A stretch of DNA of 64,000 nt, taken from NCBI GenBank assembly GCA_964502145.1, contig CAZCVI010000027.1, positions 1 through 64,000 of the forward strand, read 5' to 3'. How positions within the stretch are numbered: the stretch's first letter is position 1; the number at the start of each line of letters is the position of its first letter. Below the pieces are notes generated by a model. That model was not told where the DNA came from and ran no database searches. It saw nothing but the letters and a program-made list of their open reading frames with translations. Both the position numbers and the translations under genes were made by a program. Shown one piece after another: positions 54,147-62,512 of this stretch. The DNA is from CAZCVI01 sp964502145 (GTDB lineage Bacteria > Acidobacteriota > Aminicenantia > UBA2199).

Positions 54147-54650
54147 ATGGAAAAAGCAATCAAAATTATAGATGAAATGCAATCCAAAGGCATTGTGAAA
54201 AAATATGCCGTTGGCGGGGCTGTTGCCGCCATTTTTTACATTGAGCCAATCTTGACATATGATCTTGATATTTTTTTTGCTCTGGGTGAAGAGAGTTTTG
54301 ATTTGCTGGCTCTTGTTCCCGTGTATGATTATTTAAGAAGTAAGGGATATCAGCCGGAGAAGGAACATATCCTCATTGAAGGTGTGCCAGTCCAATTTCT
54401 TCCCATCTACAATAATTTAATTGAAGAAGCTGTTGATCAAGCCACCCTATTAAAATATCAGGAAACAATGGTCCCTGTTATGAGGCCAGAATACTTGATT
54501 GCAATTATGACGCAAACCTTTAGACCCAAGGATAAAGAGCGGATCATTAAATTTCTAAATGAAGGCAATTTTGACCTATCTTTTCTTGAAGAGATTCTTG
54601 AAAAACATGGTTTAAAAGCGAGGTTTGACATGTTTCGGAGTTTATTATGA
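54147..54650 (+). CDS. nucleotidyltransferase-fold protein
   Basis: A 167-aa protein with a nucleotidyltransferase-like core: KYAVGGAVAAIFYIEPI then TYDLDIFFAL, the (G-G)...D-x-D arrangement of AbiEii/NTP_transf proteins. I start at 54147; the transcript is predicted to be leaderless. Its stop overlaps the ATG of a 62-aa gene by 4 nt (ATGA). The pair looks like a toxin-antitoxin or regulator cassette; which half is toxic is unknown. Confidence 0.72.
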   Translation: MEKAIKIIDEMQSKGIVKKYAVGGAVAAIFYIEPILTYDLDIFFALGEESFDLLALVPVYDYLRSKGYQPEKEHILIEGVPVQFLPIYNNLIEEAVDQATLLKYQETMVPVMRPEYLIAIMTQTFRPKDKERIIKFLNEGNFDLSFLEEILEKHGLKARFDMFRSLL

Positions 54651-54835
54651 AATTCAGTGCTACCCGATTGGAGGAAGTAACGAAGATATTCGCGGCAAAG
54701 GAGCAGTTTCATAAAGAGCGGGCGAATCTGCCGATCGAAGAGAAAATAAGAATCCTGGTGGAACTTCAGAAACTGGCTATCAAAATCCCCACGGTTTCCA
54801 AAGAGGACAGATTCAGAATGGTATGGGATATATAA
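54647..54835 (+). CDS. 62-aa partner of the nucleotidyltransferase
   Basis: A short, charged, helical protein (EEKIRILVELQKLAIKI) coupled by ATGA overlap to the nucleotidyltransferase gene. Small proteins with this EEKI-LV-LQ pattern recur beside such nucleotidyltransferases. No motif beyond that. Confidence 0.65.
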   Translation: MKFSATRLEEVTKIFAAKEQFHKERANLPIEEKIRILVELQKLAIKIPTVSKEDRFRMVWDI

Positions 54836-54873
54836 AGATATATAGTTTCCCTATTTCCAGCCACCGGTCAGCT

Positions 54874-55077
54874 TCATGGCACGCGATATCTTTTTCTTGG
54901 CAAAACCCTTCCGCAATTTTTTGCAGTTCGTCGTGCTATTCCCGGGCCGATAGTTACCTTTCTTGAAGTCACGCCTGTGATTTTTTTATCTTTTTCATAG
55001 TCCACCGCTTGTTCCAGAGCTGTTATTAAACCTTCGCCCACGGTCATCTCTTTATAATCCTTATATTTTTTTCTCAT
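54874..55077 (-). pseudogene. degraded HigA-like antitoxin
   Basis: A 67-codon frame starting MRKKYKDYKEMTVGEGLITA, preceded by AAGGA. The N-terminal segment (GEGLITALEQAVDYEKDK) is like that of HTH antitoxins, but the HTH is missing. In another frame the downstream DNA reads HDELQKIAEGFCQEKDIACH, possibly the end of a second small protein (DUF2934-like). It looks like a deletion remnant. Confidence 0.4.
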
Positions 55078-55219
55078 CGGTTTTCCTTTAAGTGCCCATC
55101 TGATTTTTCTTACGCCATCTGTATTTTGAATCATATTGCCTTTCAAACTGGCAGATTGGGCACTATTTTTTCTTGCACTCCACTTACTTTTCTGATAAAC
55201 TTAACGAATGGAGAAAATA

Positions 55220-56170
55220 ATGGATAATCAAGACAATATGGAGAGCATCAAAGACCTGAATCTGGACCACTGTTTGCGTCCAGAGTTTACCCGTACCATC
55301 ATCAATCAACTGGTCTCGCAACGAACACCTGTCAATCTAATCGGTGATACGGGAACCGGGAAAGCGCGGTTGATTGAAGATATTTGTAAATCCCATTTCC
55401 CTGATGTGGGAATGGTGTGTATTGATTTAAAAGCGCATGTGAATTCCTATGCGGGGTTACTCCGGGAAATCCACGACCAACTGGGTTTGGATGTTGTCAT
55501 GCCAGAACAATTGACCCGCTTGTTTGCAGTGCAAAACGAGAGAGTGGGGCAGCGTATTCTGTTCTGTCTGGATAATTACGACGCCTTGCTGGGCAATGTG
55601 AATAAGGATGACAAGTACAATGTCGATTTTTTCAATGATTTGAATTATCTCAAGAACCGGGACAATGTGGTGTTGCTCTGTACTACTTCGCACCCACATA
55701 GTACGTTGCCTGTATATATTAAAGGCGAATCCTATAGTAACTCCTGGTTAATATTGGAACTCGTTTCTCTGCCACCCCTGACACGTAAGCAAGTATCGGT
55801 AGAATTGCAACGACGTATACACCCGGAACAAGCAAAAGAGTTAACCGCTACACCAGCAGACCGGGAACGATTGGAAAAAAGCATCTATGATCACCCCATG
55901 CCTTATGCCCGGCTCTGCTTTTTGGTGGGGAAATTGAACACCCAGACGGAAGAAGAGATAAAAAAGTCTTTCAAGAAACGTTTAAAGCGATGGCAAAAGG
56001 AGTTCAAGCGGTTGCACAAGAATCATTGGAAAAAGAGCCTACATAATGCAAAAAATACCGCCAAAGCTGCAATCATTGCTTCAGGTTTGAATGTGCTTAA
56101 GCTCCCTTTTCTAAGTTTAGGAAATTTTCTAAGATCATTGATAGGTAAAAAGGATGAATCAACAAAATAA
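55220..56170 (+). CDS. AAA/STAND-like ATPase, partner of the GLA-repeat NTPase
   Basis: A 316-aa protein. The start at 55220 follows GGAG; an ATG at 55208 is in frame. Walker A-like GDTGTGKA at 42-49 (Ala where Ser/Thr is usual) and Walker B ILFCLDNYDAL are visible, with a sensor-like LLCTTS. The C-terminal ~80 residues are strongly basic (KKSFKKRLKRWQKEFKRLHK), suggesting nucleic-acid or membrane contact. It overlaps the next gene by 17 nt, so the two form a coupled system. Confidence 0.8.
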   Translation: MDNQDNMESIKDLNLDHCLRPEFTRTIINQLVSQRTPVNLIGDTGTGKARLIEDICKSHFPDVGMVCIDLKAHVNSYAGLLREIHDQLGLDVVMPEQLTRLFAVQNERVGQRILFCLDNYDALLGNVNKDDKYNVDFFNDLNYLKNRDNVVLLCTTSHPHSTLPVYIKGESYSNSWLILELVSLPPLTRKQVSVELQRRIHPEQAKELTATPADRERLEKSIYDHPMPYARLCFLVGKLNTQTEEEIKKSFKKRLKRWQKEFKRLHKNHWKKSLHNAKNTAKAAIIASGLNVLKLPFLSLGNFLRSLIGKKDESTK

Positions 56171-58433
56171 CTGTAAACCCAAGAACAGCTTTGAGACATT
56201 TAAATGGTCCATATTTGAACCCATTTTATTGAAAAGGTACTCTGCTTCATTAACTCGGCGAGAGAGTATGAGGGAATTTTTAAAAGCATATATCTGGGTG
56301 GTAGCAATTACTATAACCATATACTGCACCAGTAATTTTATCAAAGCCGTCTTTGATTTGCCTATTCTCTACAAAAATGCATTCGATCCGGAAATTGTAA
56401 ACAATTGGCCTGTTAAAGCAGACTTTCTTTCAAAATTTCTGTTTATATCAAAAACATCAATCGGATGGTTAGCTAGCGGGTTAGCTTTAGGGTTAGCTTT
56501 CGGGTTAGCTTTAGGGTTAGCTAGGGGGTTAGCTAGCGGGTTAGCTTTCGGGTTAGCTAGCGGGTTAGCTTTCGGGTTAGCTAGCGGGTTAGCTAGGGGG
56601 TTAGCTAGCGGGTTAGCTTTCGGGTTAGCTAGCGGGTTAGCTTTAGGGTTAGCTTTCGGGTTAGCTAGCGGGTTAGCTTTAGGGTTAGCTAACGGGTTAG
56701 GTTTAGGGTTAGGTTTAGGGTTAGCTAACGGGTTAGCTTTAGGGTTAGTTTTCGGGTTAGCTTTAGGGTTATCTACCGGGTTGGCGATGACACTGGGTTG
56801 GCTTTTGGGAAATTTACGTATTTTCCCTTTTTATATTTATTATCTTTTTACCGGGATGTATAGAAATCATTTGAACCGCAACCCTTATTGGCAAGATAGC
56901 CTGATATGGTTGCCTATCCTTGGCCTAAAATCAAAATTACTCAGGCGAACCTCTGAGAATCCCGAAGAAGCTGCCCGCTTTATCGATTTTCTTATTGAAT
57001 ACCGCCCCCTGCAAAAGAATCTGGCCATGTTTCTCACCCATACCGCTATCGCCGGCAAATGGCGACTCCATCCTTTGGATGCTGATATATTAAAAGAACT
57101 TCCTTTAATCAGTAAAGATAAACCCAAATTCAAACCTTCCGATCAATGGTTTCAAACAATCACCACCCTGCGGGAGGAATTGCTTGCTTCCCAACAACAA
57201 AACAGTATCGGACTTAAAATGGAATACTTCGAACGTTTCCAAGTCGGTTTAGAACAATTTCGGGAAATAACCCTCAAACAAGAATCCTCTCGTTGGAACC
57301 ATTATTACCTGGACACCCTTACCCAATGGCAACAATGTGCTCAAGAAGAGCATCAACGCCTCCAACAGATTGCCCAAACCACCGAACCCATCACCCGTAA
57401 CTACTACCGCGCCGGTCCTTCATTGGACCCACAATTTGATCAGCCGATTTTTATGGAACGCCACGACCTCAAAGAGTCCCTCCAACAGAAAATCCTCGCT
57501 TCCCCCCAAATGCCCCTCTTTTTGATTCACGGCCAGCGGCGCGTAGGTAAAACCACGCTACTTAAATTCTTGCCTCACATCCTTGGCCCCCGCTTCAAAG
57601 TTGTTGTCCTTGATTTACTAGACTTGGACAACGTTCATCAATGGTTTACCGATCTTCAGAAAACATTCCACGAAACCCTCCAACTTCCCATCCCCTTGCC
57701 TCTTCCTGACATCAACTCAAACTGGTCGCAAACATGGAAAATTCTACAATCGCAATTAGAAACAGCCGCCGCCCAAAAAGATTATAAAATCATTCTCGCC
57801 TTTGACGAATACGAGAAATTACACCGCCGATTGCAAACCTCACCCGCCGAAGCTGCTGATCTCCTTGATGCCATGCGTAGTTTTTCACAACATCAAAACA
57901 AAATCGTGTTCCTCTTTGTTGGTGCCACATTTTTTTCCGAGCTAGACCAGCCCCGGTGGAGTGATTATTTCGTGCAAGCCGTGCTCTTGGAAGTCGATTA
58001 TCTCACCGCCCCACAAACCCGTCGCCTGATTGAGGTCGCCGGTTTGGATTATCCCGATGACGTCATTCAACAAATCTATTATTTAACCCAAGGTCATCCT
58101 ACCCTCGTGCAACGCATCTGCCACGAGATCGTCGACATCGCCAACACCTCCCACCGCAGCCAAATGACTGCCGCAGACCTAAATCAAGTATTGGAATCCC
58201 ACGTATATCGCCCCCAAAATGGAGTGACCGATGTGTTTTGGCGGCAATTCTGCGAAAATCCCGCTCTCAAACAAGCCGTGCGTGAGATAATTGCCGGAAC
58301 CGTGCCCACCGATAAAAAAGCCCTCTTCTCCCTGCGCGAACATGGCTTCATCCTGCCTGAAAAAGAATTCTATCGCTTGCGTGTACCCATTTTCCACACC
58401 TGGATTGAACAATTCGGCGATTTCATTACCTAG
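56154..58433 (+). CDS. membrane NTPase with 26 GLAx repeats
   Basis: A 759-aa protein. TM helix at ~45-63, then residues 109-212 are 26 tetrapeptides GLA[S/F/L/R/N], a hydrophobic small-residue repeat expected to pack as membrane helices or a pore-like bundle, followed by a hydrophobic exit segment (GWLLGNLRIFPFYIYYLF). Residues ~300-420 are helical. The C-terminal NTPase (Walker A GQRRVGKTTLL from 460, Walker B Asp551 in LAFDEYEKL) ends in a winged-helix-like region. The layout, sensor NTPase plus membrane repeat, suggests a membrane-acting effector. The repeat is encoded by a 12-bp minisatellite. Confidence 0.82.
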   Translation: MNQQNNCKPKNSFETFKWSIFEPILLKRYSASLTRRESMREFLKAYIWVVAITITIYCTSNFIKAVFDLPILYKNAFDPEIVNNWPVKADFLSKFLFISKTSIGWLASGLALGLAFGLALGLARGLASGLAFGLASGLAFGLASGLARGLASGLAFGLASGLALGLAFGLASGLALGLANGLGLGLGLGLANGLALGLVFGLALGLSTGLAMTLGWLLGNLRIFPFYIYYLFTGMYRNHLNRNPYWQDSLIWLPILGLKSKLLRRTSENPEEAARFIDFLIEYRPLQKNLAMFLTHTAIAGKWRLHPLDADILKELPLISKDKPKFKPSDQWFQTITTLREELLASQQQNSIGLKMEYFERFQVGLEQFREITLKQESSRWNHYYLDTLTQWQQCAQEEHQRLQQIAQTTEPITRNYYRAGPSLDPQFDQPIFMERHDLKESLQQKILASPQMPLFLIHGQRRVGKTTLLKFLPHILGPRFKVVVLDLLDLDNVHQWFTDLQKTFHETLQLPIPLPLPDINSNWSQTWKILQSQLETAAAQKDYKIILAFDEYEKLHRRLQTSPAEAADLLDAMRSFSQHQNKIVFLFVGATFFSELDQPRWSDYFVQAVLLEVDYLTAPQTRRLIEVAGLDYPDDVIQQIYYLTQGHPTLVQRICHEIVDIANTSHRSQMTAADLNQVLESHVYRPQNGVTDVFWRQFCENPALKQAVREIIAGTVPTDKKALFSLREHGFILPEKEFYRLRVPIFHTWIEQFGDFIT
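56478..56789. repeat. 12-bp minisatellite GGGTTAGCTNNN, 26 units, in coding sequence
   Basis: The unit is GGG-TTA-GCT plus TTA, TTC, AGC or AGG. Units are more alike at the DNA level than coding for GLAx requires (the same Gly, Leu and Ala codons throughout), which suggests recent expansion. A change of copy number keeps the frame. G-tracts recur every 12 nt; part reads TTAGGGTTAGG, telomere-like by chance. Confidence 0.95.
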
Positions 58434-58547
58434 AAAAAATGTAACTGTTCAAGGCATAGGCTATAGGGCTATATTCTGAATAGAGTGGGTAATTCCTTCG
58501 TGGCTTTAGATAGTATTTTTAAGTTGGCGGTGAATTCAGGACGAGAA

Positions 58548-58682
58548 TCAGAGATTCTCATGTTGGCGTTTATGCAAGGGTGAACACTTGAACAACGCCT
58601 CGAAAAAATTTATCTCGTCTTTCCCTTCCACTGCCAGTAATTTTGTTTTGGTAATTGGATTGGGTTTGGGTTGTTTTATCAT
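58548..58682 (-). pseudogene. truncated DUF3226/TOPRIM-like partner of the OLD-like ATPase
   Basis: The ATG lies 2 nt after the ATPase stop. The 44 residues contain KLLAVEGKDEINFFEALFK, the N-terminal TOPRIM-like motif of DUF3226 proteins that normally follow this type of ATPase, then end at a TGA inside a GAGAATC-AGA-GATTCTC hairpin. The rest of the ~200-aa domain is missing. Confidence 0.7.
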
Positions 58683-58684
58683 TA

Positions 58685-59755
58685 TCAGCGAACCTCCCAA
58701 TAACTCTCAATGGCTGCTTTAAGCATCTCGTGATTAAAATCCACCAATTTTATCGTGTCCAATTCTTTCTCCATGCGAAAGAGCCTGAGTAAATCATCTT
58801 TATCCTTTAGTTTTTCATAGGCTGCACTGTATGCCTGGACATTTTCATAGGAGTGGGTCGTGGCAAAAACCTGGACATCAAACGTGATGGCTGCTTCAAA
58901 TATAGCCTCCCACAGTATTTCCTGCGTCAAGTAGTGAAACCCATTTTCTATTTCATCAATTAATACCACACCACCCGACGCATTATATATTGCTAAGATA
59001 GTGGATAAAAGGTTTTTTAATCCTTCACCTGCCACATTTAAAGGCAGTCGTTTGGGGAACCCCATGTCGCAATATAATATATTGTCCGCGCCAATAGATA
59101 AATCCGCTAATTGTGGCTCTACCTTTTGCAGTATTTTTAAAATACTTTTTTCCTGTTTCCTGATTTGTACTTCATTAAAACGTCTGGCTTCATCGGGATT
59201 GATTGTTCTGGGCGTCAGAAAAATTCCCGGGAAAGAACTTGGAAAACTCTTGGGACTATTTTTTCCCGTGTTTTCGCCTGTCACTCTAATCTCCGATAAA
59301 AAAGTCTGCGGTTTTTTTTTCTCTGACCCCTGGATTTTTAATTCCATGGACAGTCCATTGGTCCTATTGGCGCGTGAAACTTGGCTATCCTCTATTGAAA
59401 AAAGGGGAACATGGGGGTCAACTTTCGAAAAGGATTCCTCTTTTAATGGTTTGATGGTTAACCACCGTTCTTCTTTTAATTGTGGGATATCTCCATATAG
59501 TCGGATGGGGGAGTGGGTTTCCATTTTGTTGAAAAGAAGTTCCCACGAGTACTCGCCGGATAAATGATAGCCTCGAAAAAAATTGATACGGACAGGTAAA
59601 TCCACATTGGTGGGACCAGTCAATAAAAAGATACTTTCCAAAAGGCTCGTTTTTCCGCAGTTGTTTTTCCCCACAAAGAGATTGAACTGCTGTGGGTCGT
59701 TTAGCTCCAGGTTGGCCATGCCCCTGAAATTTTCAATCTTAATTTTCTTATACAT
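58685..59755 (-). CDS. OLD/RecF-like AAA ATPase
   Basis: A 356-aa ABC-type ATPase: Walker A GKNNCGKTS at 29-37, signature-like NVAGEGLKNLLS, Walker B VVLIDEIENGFHY, and a conserved TTHS switch (VFATTHSYE). Such AAA_15/AAA_21 proteins pair with TOPRIM nucleases (OLD, Gabija-like) or DUF3226 proteins. Here the partner is truncated. GGAGG precedes the ATG. Confidence 0.88.
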   Translation of the reverse strand: MYKKIKIENFRGMANLELNDPQQFNLFVGKNNCGKTSLLESIFLLTGPTNVDLPVRINFFRGYHLSGEYSWELLFNKMETHSPIRLYGDIPQLKEERWLTIKPLKEESFSKVDPHVPLFSIEDSQVSRANRTNGLSMELKIQGSEKKKPQTFLSEIRVTGENTGKNSPKSFPSSFPGIFLTPRTINPDEARRFNEVQIRKQEKSILKILQKVEPQLADLSIGADNILYCDMGFPKRLPLNVAGEGLKNLLSTILAIYNASGGVVLIDEIENGFHYLTQEILWEAIFEAAITFDVQVFATTHSYENVQAYSAAYEKLKDKDDLLRLFRMEKELDTIKLVDFNHEMLKAAIESYWEVR

Positions 59756-59933
59756 TCTATCTTATCCTCCAGTAGAAAGCATATGAACCTCTAAGTTTCT
59801 ATTATAATACATTTTTGAGAAAAACAGAAACCTTTCACCGATAAAAAATTTTAACTGCTCTGACGATTTTGTAAGGGGCGGGACTCCGGTAGTTTTAAAA
59901 GAAGAGGGGCAAATCTTTTTTCGTGCGCCACAC

Positions 59934-61151
59934 TTATTTTCCTATCACAGAGGTTTTCAGTGCTTGCCAGTTGGTTATTTTGCACCGTTTGACGAAAATC
60001 TCATCCTCATCACTGATGGTGTCGATGTAATAGAGGTAACCGTTTCTGATTAAATTTGGACTGACTGGGAGTTGAGCTTGATAGATGAAGCGACCTTCTT
60101 GATCATAGACATCAAACAGATGGGGTTCTTTTTTATTTTTTTCCCCTTCTTGTACAGGTCTCACTCTTTGGACAAAAATACGCCCGATATCATCTACCAG
60201 AATTTTTTGGAAGAAAGGGCGTTGTTTTGGAAATTGGAGGGTCTCTTCAAAAACTTGTTTGGGCCATTCTTTGCATCTTGGAGCAAGATCGTCGTGTATT
60301 ATTTGTCTCTCTTTACTGGATATGTCAACGGCTTTTTCTGCATTTTCGATTATTTTCAGAATGTGGCCATTTTCATCGACCACTTTTAGCTTGTAATCGT
60401 TGGAGAATCCAAAAACGCATTTATTGGCCAAGGAGCGGGCAAACCAAAACGCGGGCTGATAATCGTGAGGAACATTATAGAACATAAATCCTTGGCCCAG
60501 TTTTCGTTTTACTATTTTATCCAAAGGATATCGCCCTAGCTCTTTTTCAGTTTTTAATGCAGAAGTAGAATATGCAGCCACGAGCTCCTTGACTGAGACA
60601 TCTTTGTTAAAGGTGTAGAAGGAAATGATATACTGATTTTTTTCATTGATGAAAAAGTCAAAACAAGAATGATTCAGTTTGAATTGTCGTAAGGGTTTTC
60701 CTGTGCGATCAAAAATTTGGATAATTCTTGGATCCAGAACATTGATATTTCCGTTTTTACTGATAAACATATCGCGAACATCTTCAAATTCTGCAGGTCC
60801 AGCCCCTTTTGAGCCAAATTGGAAGCGAAATTTACCATTTTTTCCGAATGAGGTAACGAGCAATCGTTGCGAATCAAGTATATAGATATTGTCTTCTTTA
60901 TCGAGGTCGACCGCGATAATGTCGCCAAACACATCATCTTCATCTCGCCCATATTTCAAGACCAAATCCTCTTTTGTTTCCAAAACAATACGTCCAAAGA
61001 GGGGTTTGTCTGTATTTTTTACCAAGGTTATCCCATTTTTGGTTTCCACGCTTCCTTTCCATTGATTGAAGGTGTCCTTGCCAGAAGTAATCGCGGCAGG
61101 GAAAATCACAAGCAATAGCAATGTAAGGATAAATGCGTATTTCATTTTCAT
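59934..61151 (-). CDS. exported 6-bladed beta-propeller protein
   Basis: A 405-aa protein with a signal peptide (KYAFILTLLLLVIFPAAITS) and NHL-type repeats (DKEDNIYILDSQRLLVTSF, GKNGKFRFQFGSKGAG). Probably a periplasmic or surface ligand-binding propeller; the substrate is unknown. AGGAG lies 8 nt before the ATG. Proteins of this group are numerous in several anaerobic environmental phyla. Confidence 0.85.
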   Translation of the reverse strand: MKMKYAFILTLLLLVIFPAAITSGKDTFNQWKGSVETKNGITLVKNTDKPLFGRIVLETKEDLVLKYGRDEDDVFGDIIAVDLDKEDNIYILDSQRLLVTSFGKNGKFRFQFGSKGAGPAEFEDVRDMFISKNGNINVLDPRIIQIFDRTGKPLRQFKLNHSCFDFFINEKNQYIISFYTFNKDVSVKELVAAYSTSALKTEKELGRYPLDKIVKRKLGQGFMFYNVPHDYQPAFWFARSLANKCVFGFSNDYKLKVVDENGHILKIIENAEKAVDISSKERQIIHDDLAPRCKEWPKQVFEETLQFPKQRPFFQKILVDDIGRIFVQRVRPVQEGEKNKKEPHLFDVYDQEGRFIYQAQLPVSPNLIRNGYLYYIDTISDEDEIFVKRCKITNWQALKTSVIGK

Positions 61152-61658
61152 TATCGTGTCTCCTAAATTAATGTCAATTCAATAATTCTCATTTTGCACA
61201 ATATTGGGGCCATCAAATTCTTCACTTCTTGTTTTTGGACCATTTCTCAGACCTCTGATGATTTTCCATTATTTATAACATATGACCTATTTTAACACGA
61301 CATCTTGTGCTTGTCAATGATATGAATGTGAATTATTTTTTCTTACACTACACCTCAAACGGAACCTCATTTGAGTTATATGCCTTTTAATGTTAAGGGT
61401 GAGGTAATCAACCGAGGTCGACTGACTCTGGCTTCCTCACATTCATCTTAAACTGGAACAGAAAAACCTCGTCAGCGTTTTTTTTCTCTTCCCTCCTTCG
61501 CCGCCAAATAAAAAAAAATATTTTTTTTTTCCGCTTGACTTTTTAAACTCAATTCGGTAACATATAATCATCAGAATTCAGAACCAAAAACTACTTGTTG
61601 ATATTTGACAGCTCAAACGCAAACTTGAACCAGTTATTCTGCAATAATCCCACCGAAC

Positions 61659-61868
61659 CGGGATAAACAACAAGATAACTGGGAAAAACAACAAGATGAC
61701 CGGGAAAAACAACAAAAAGACGGCGATAAACGACAACAGAACGGCGATAAACGACAACAAAACCGGGGAAAACAACAAAAGGACAACGAAAAACAACAAG
61801 AAAACGGCGGAAAAAGACAAGGGGACTGCGGAAAAAGACAACAGGACCACGAAAAAAGACAACTGAAC
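61659..61868. repeat. ten-unit, 21-bp-period array in a gene-free region
   Basis: Units such as CGGGAAAAACAACAAAAAGA. Read on the plus strand it gives heptads (REKQQKD, GDKRQQN) without an ATG start; on the minus strand hydrophobic heptads (PVILLFF) in a 122-codon frame that could only start at a TTG (61946). The rest of 61152-62512 has no gene I can support. Confidence 0.85.
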
Positions 61869-62270
61869 CAGAAATATCTCTTGTTTTACTACTGCATTGA
61901 CACGTTTCGCCCTTACAACACTCACTTCACTTGTGACAAGAGACAAATTCGAAGTGTTATTGCTAATATTCCAGTATTTTAGCTTCTTGCTTCACTACAA
62001 TGAACCAATTCCCACCTGCTGGCATTAATATCACTATAACATTGACACATTGTCCGGTCGTTTTTAAAGGGAATGGTTGTTCCAGTCCTTGGATTCGCCC
62101 GTATATTAAAAAAAAACCCATGCCAGTACCAAGATATCATCCAAACGAAGGCTTTTTTCCTTTTCCGCGACTATTTTTTCTTCTTTTTCTACTTCGTGCG
62201 CCACGTTTCCTTCATCGTTTAATCGCTCTGAAGATAAAACCCACACCGCCTGGATTCACTGGCAACTTAA

Positions 62271-62364
62271 TGGGAAGAATGGGAATTATGGGAAGAATGG
62301 GAATTATGGGATAAACAAAAAAATCCCATTCCTCCCATTATTCCCATAATTCCCATTCCTCCCA
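62271..62364. repeat. inverted repeat built of 9-nt TGGGAA units
   Basis: The left arm (62271-62312) has units GGGAAGAAT and GGGAATTAT; the right arm (62323-62364) is its near-complement ATCCCATTCCTCCCATTATT and on. The loop is about 10 nt of A-rich DNA. Confidence 0.85.
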
Positions 62365-62420
62365 CTTGATTTTAAGGCACCCTCAAAGAACTGGCGGTGG
62401 ATTCAACACCGCCGAAAGAA

Positions 62421-62449
62421 TTGACAAAATATTTGAAATACTTTAAAAT
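62421..62449 (+). promoter_or_regulatory. promoter of glyA
   Basis: TTGACA (62421-62426), spacer 17, TAAAAT (62444-62449). A CCGGAA/TTCCGG inverted repeat (62460-62481) lies just downstream and could be an operator. Confidence 0.75.
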
Positions 62450-62512
62450 CAACTATTAACCGGAAAATTTATCAATTCCGGCGTTATACTATAAATTATA
62501 AGGAGATATATC

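Noticed and set aside
56700..56740. Telomere-like TTAGGG repeats
   Set aside because: They are part of the 12-bp coding minisatellite and in frame with the GLGL residues; not a chromosome end.
61578..61946. 122-codon hydrophobic frame on the minus strand
   Set aside because: It starts only at TTG, has no ribosome site and is a by-product of the 21-bp array.
62000..62314. 104-codon plus-strand frame before glyA
   Set aside because: Composition is biased, it ends within the 9-nt repeat array, and it has no ribosome site.
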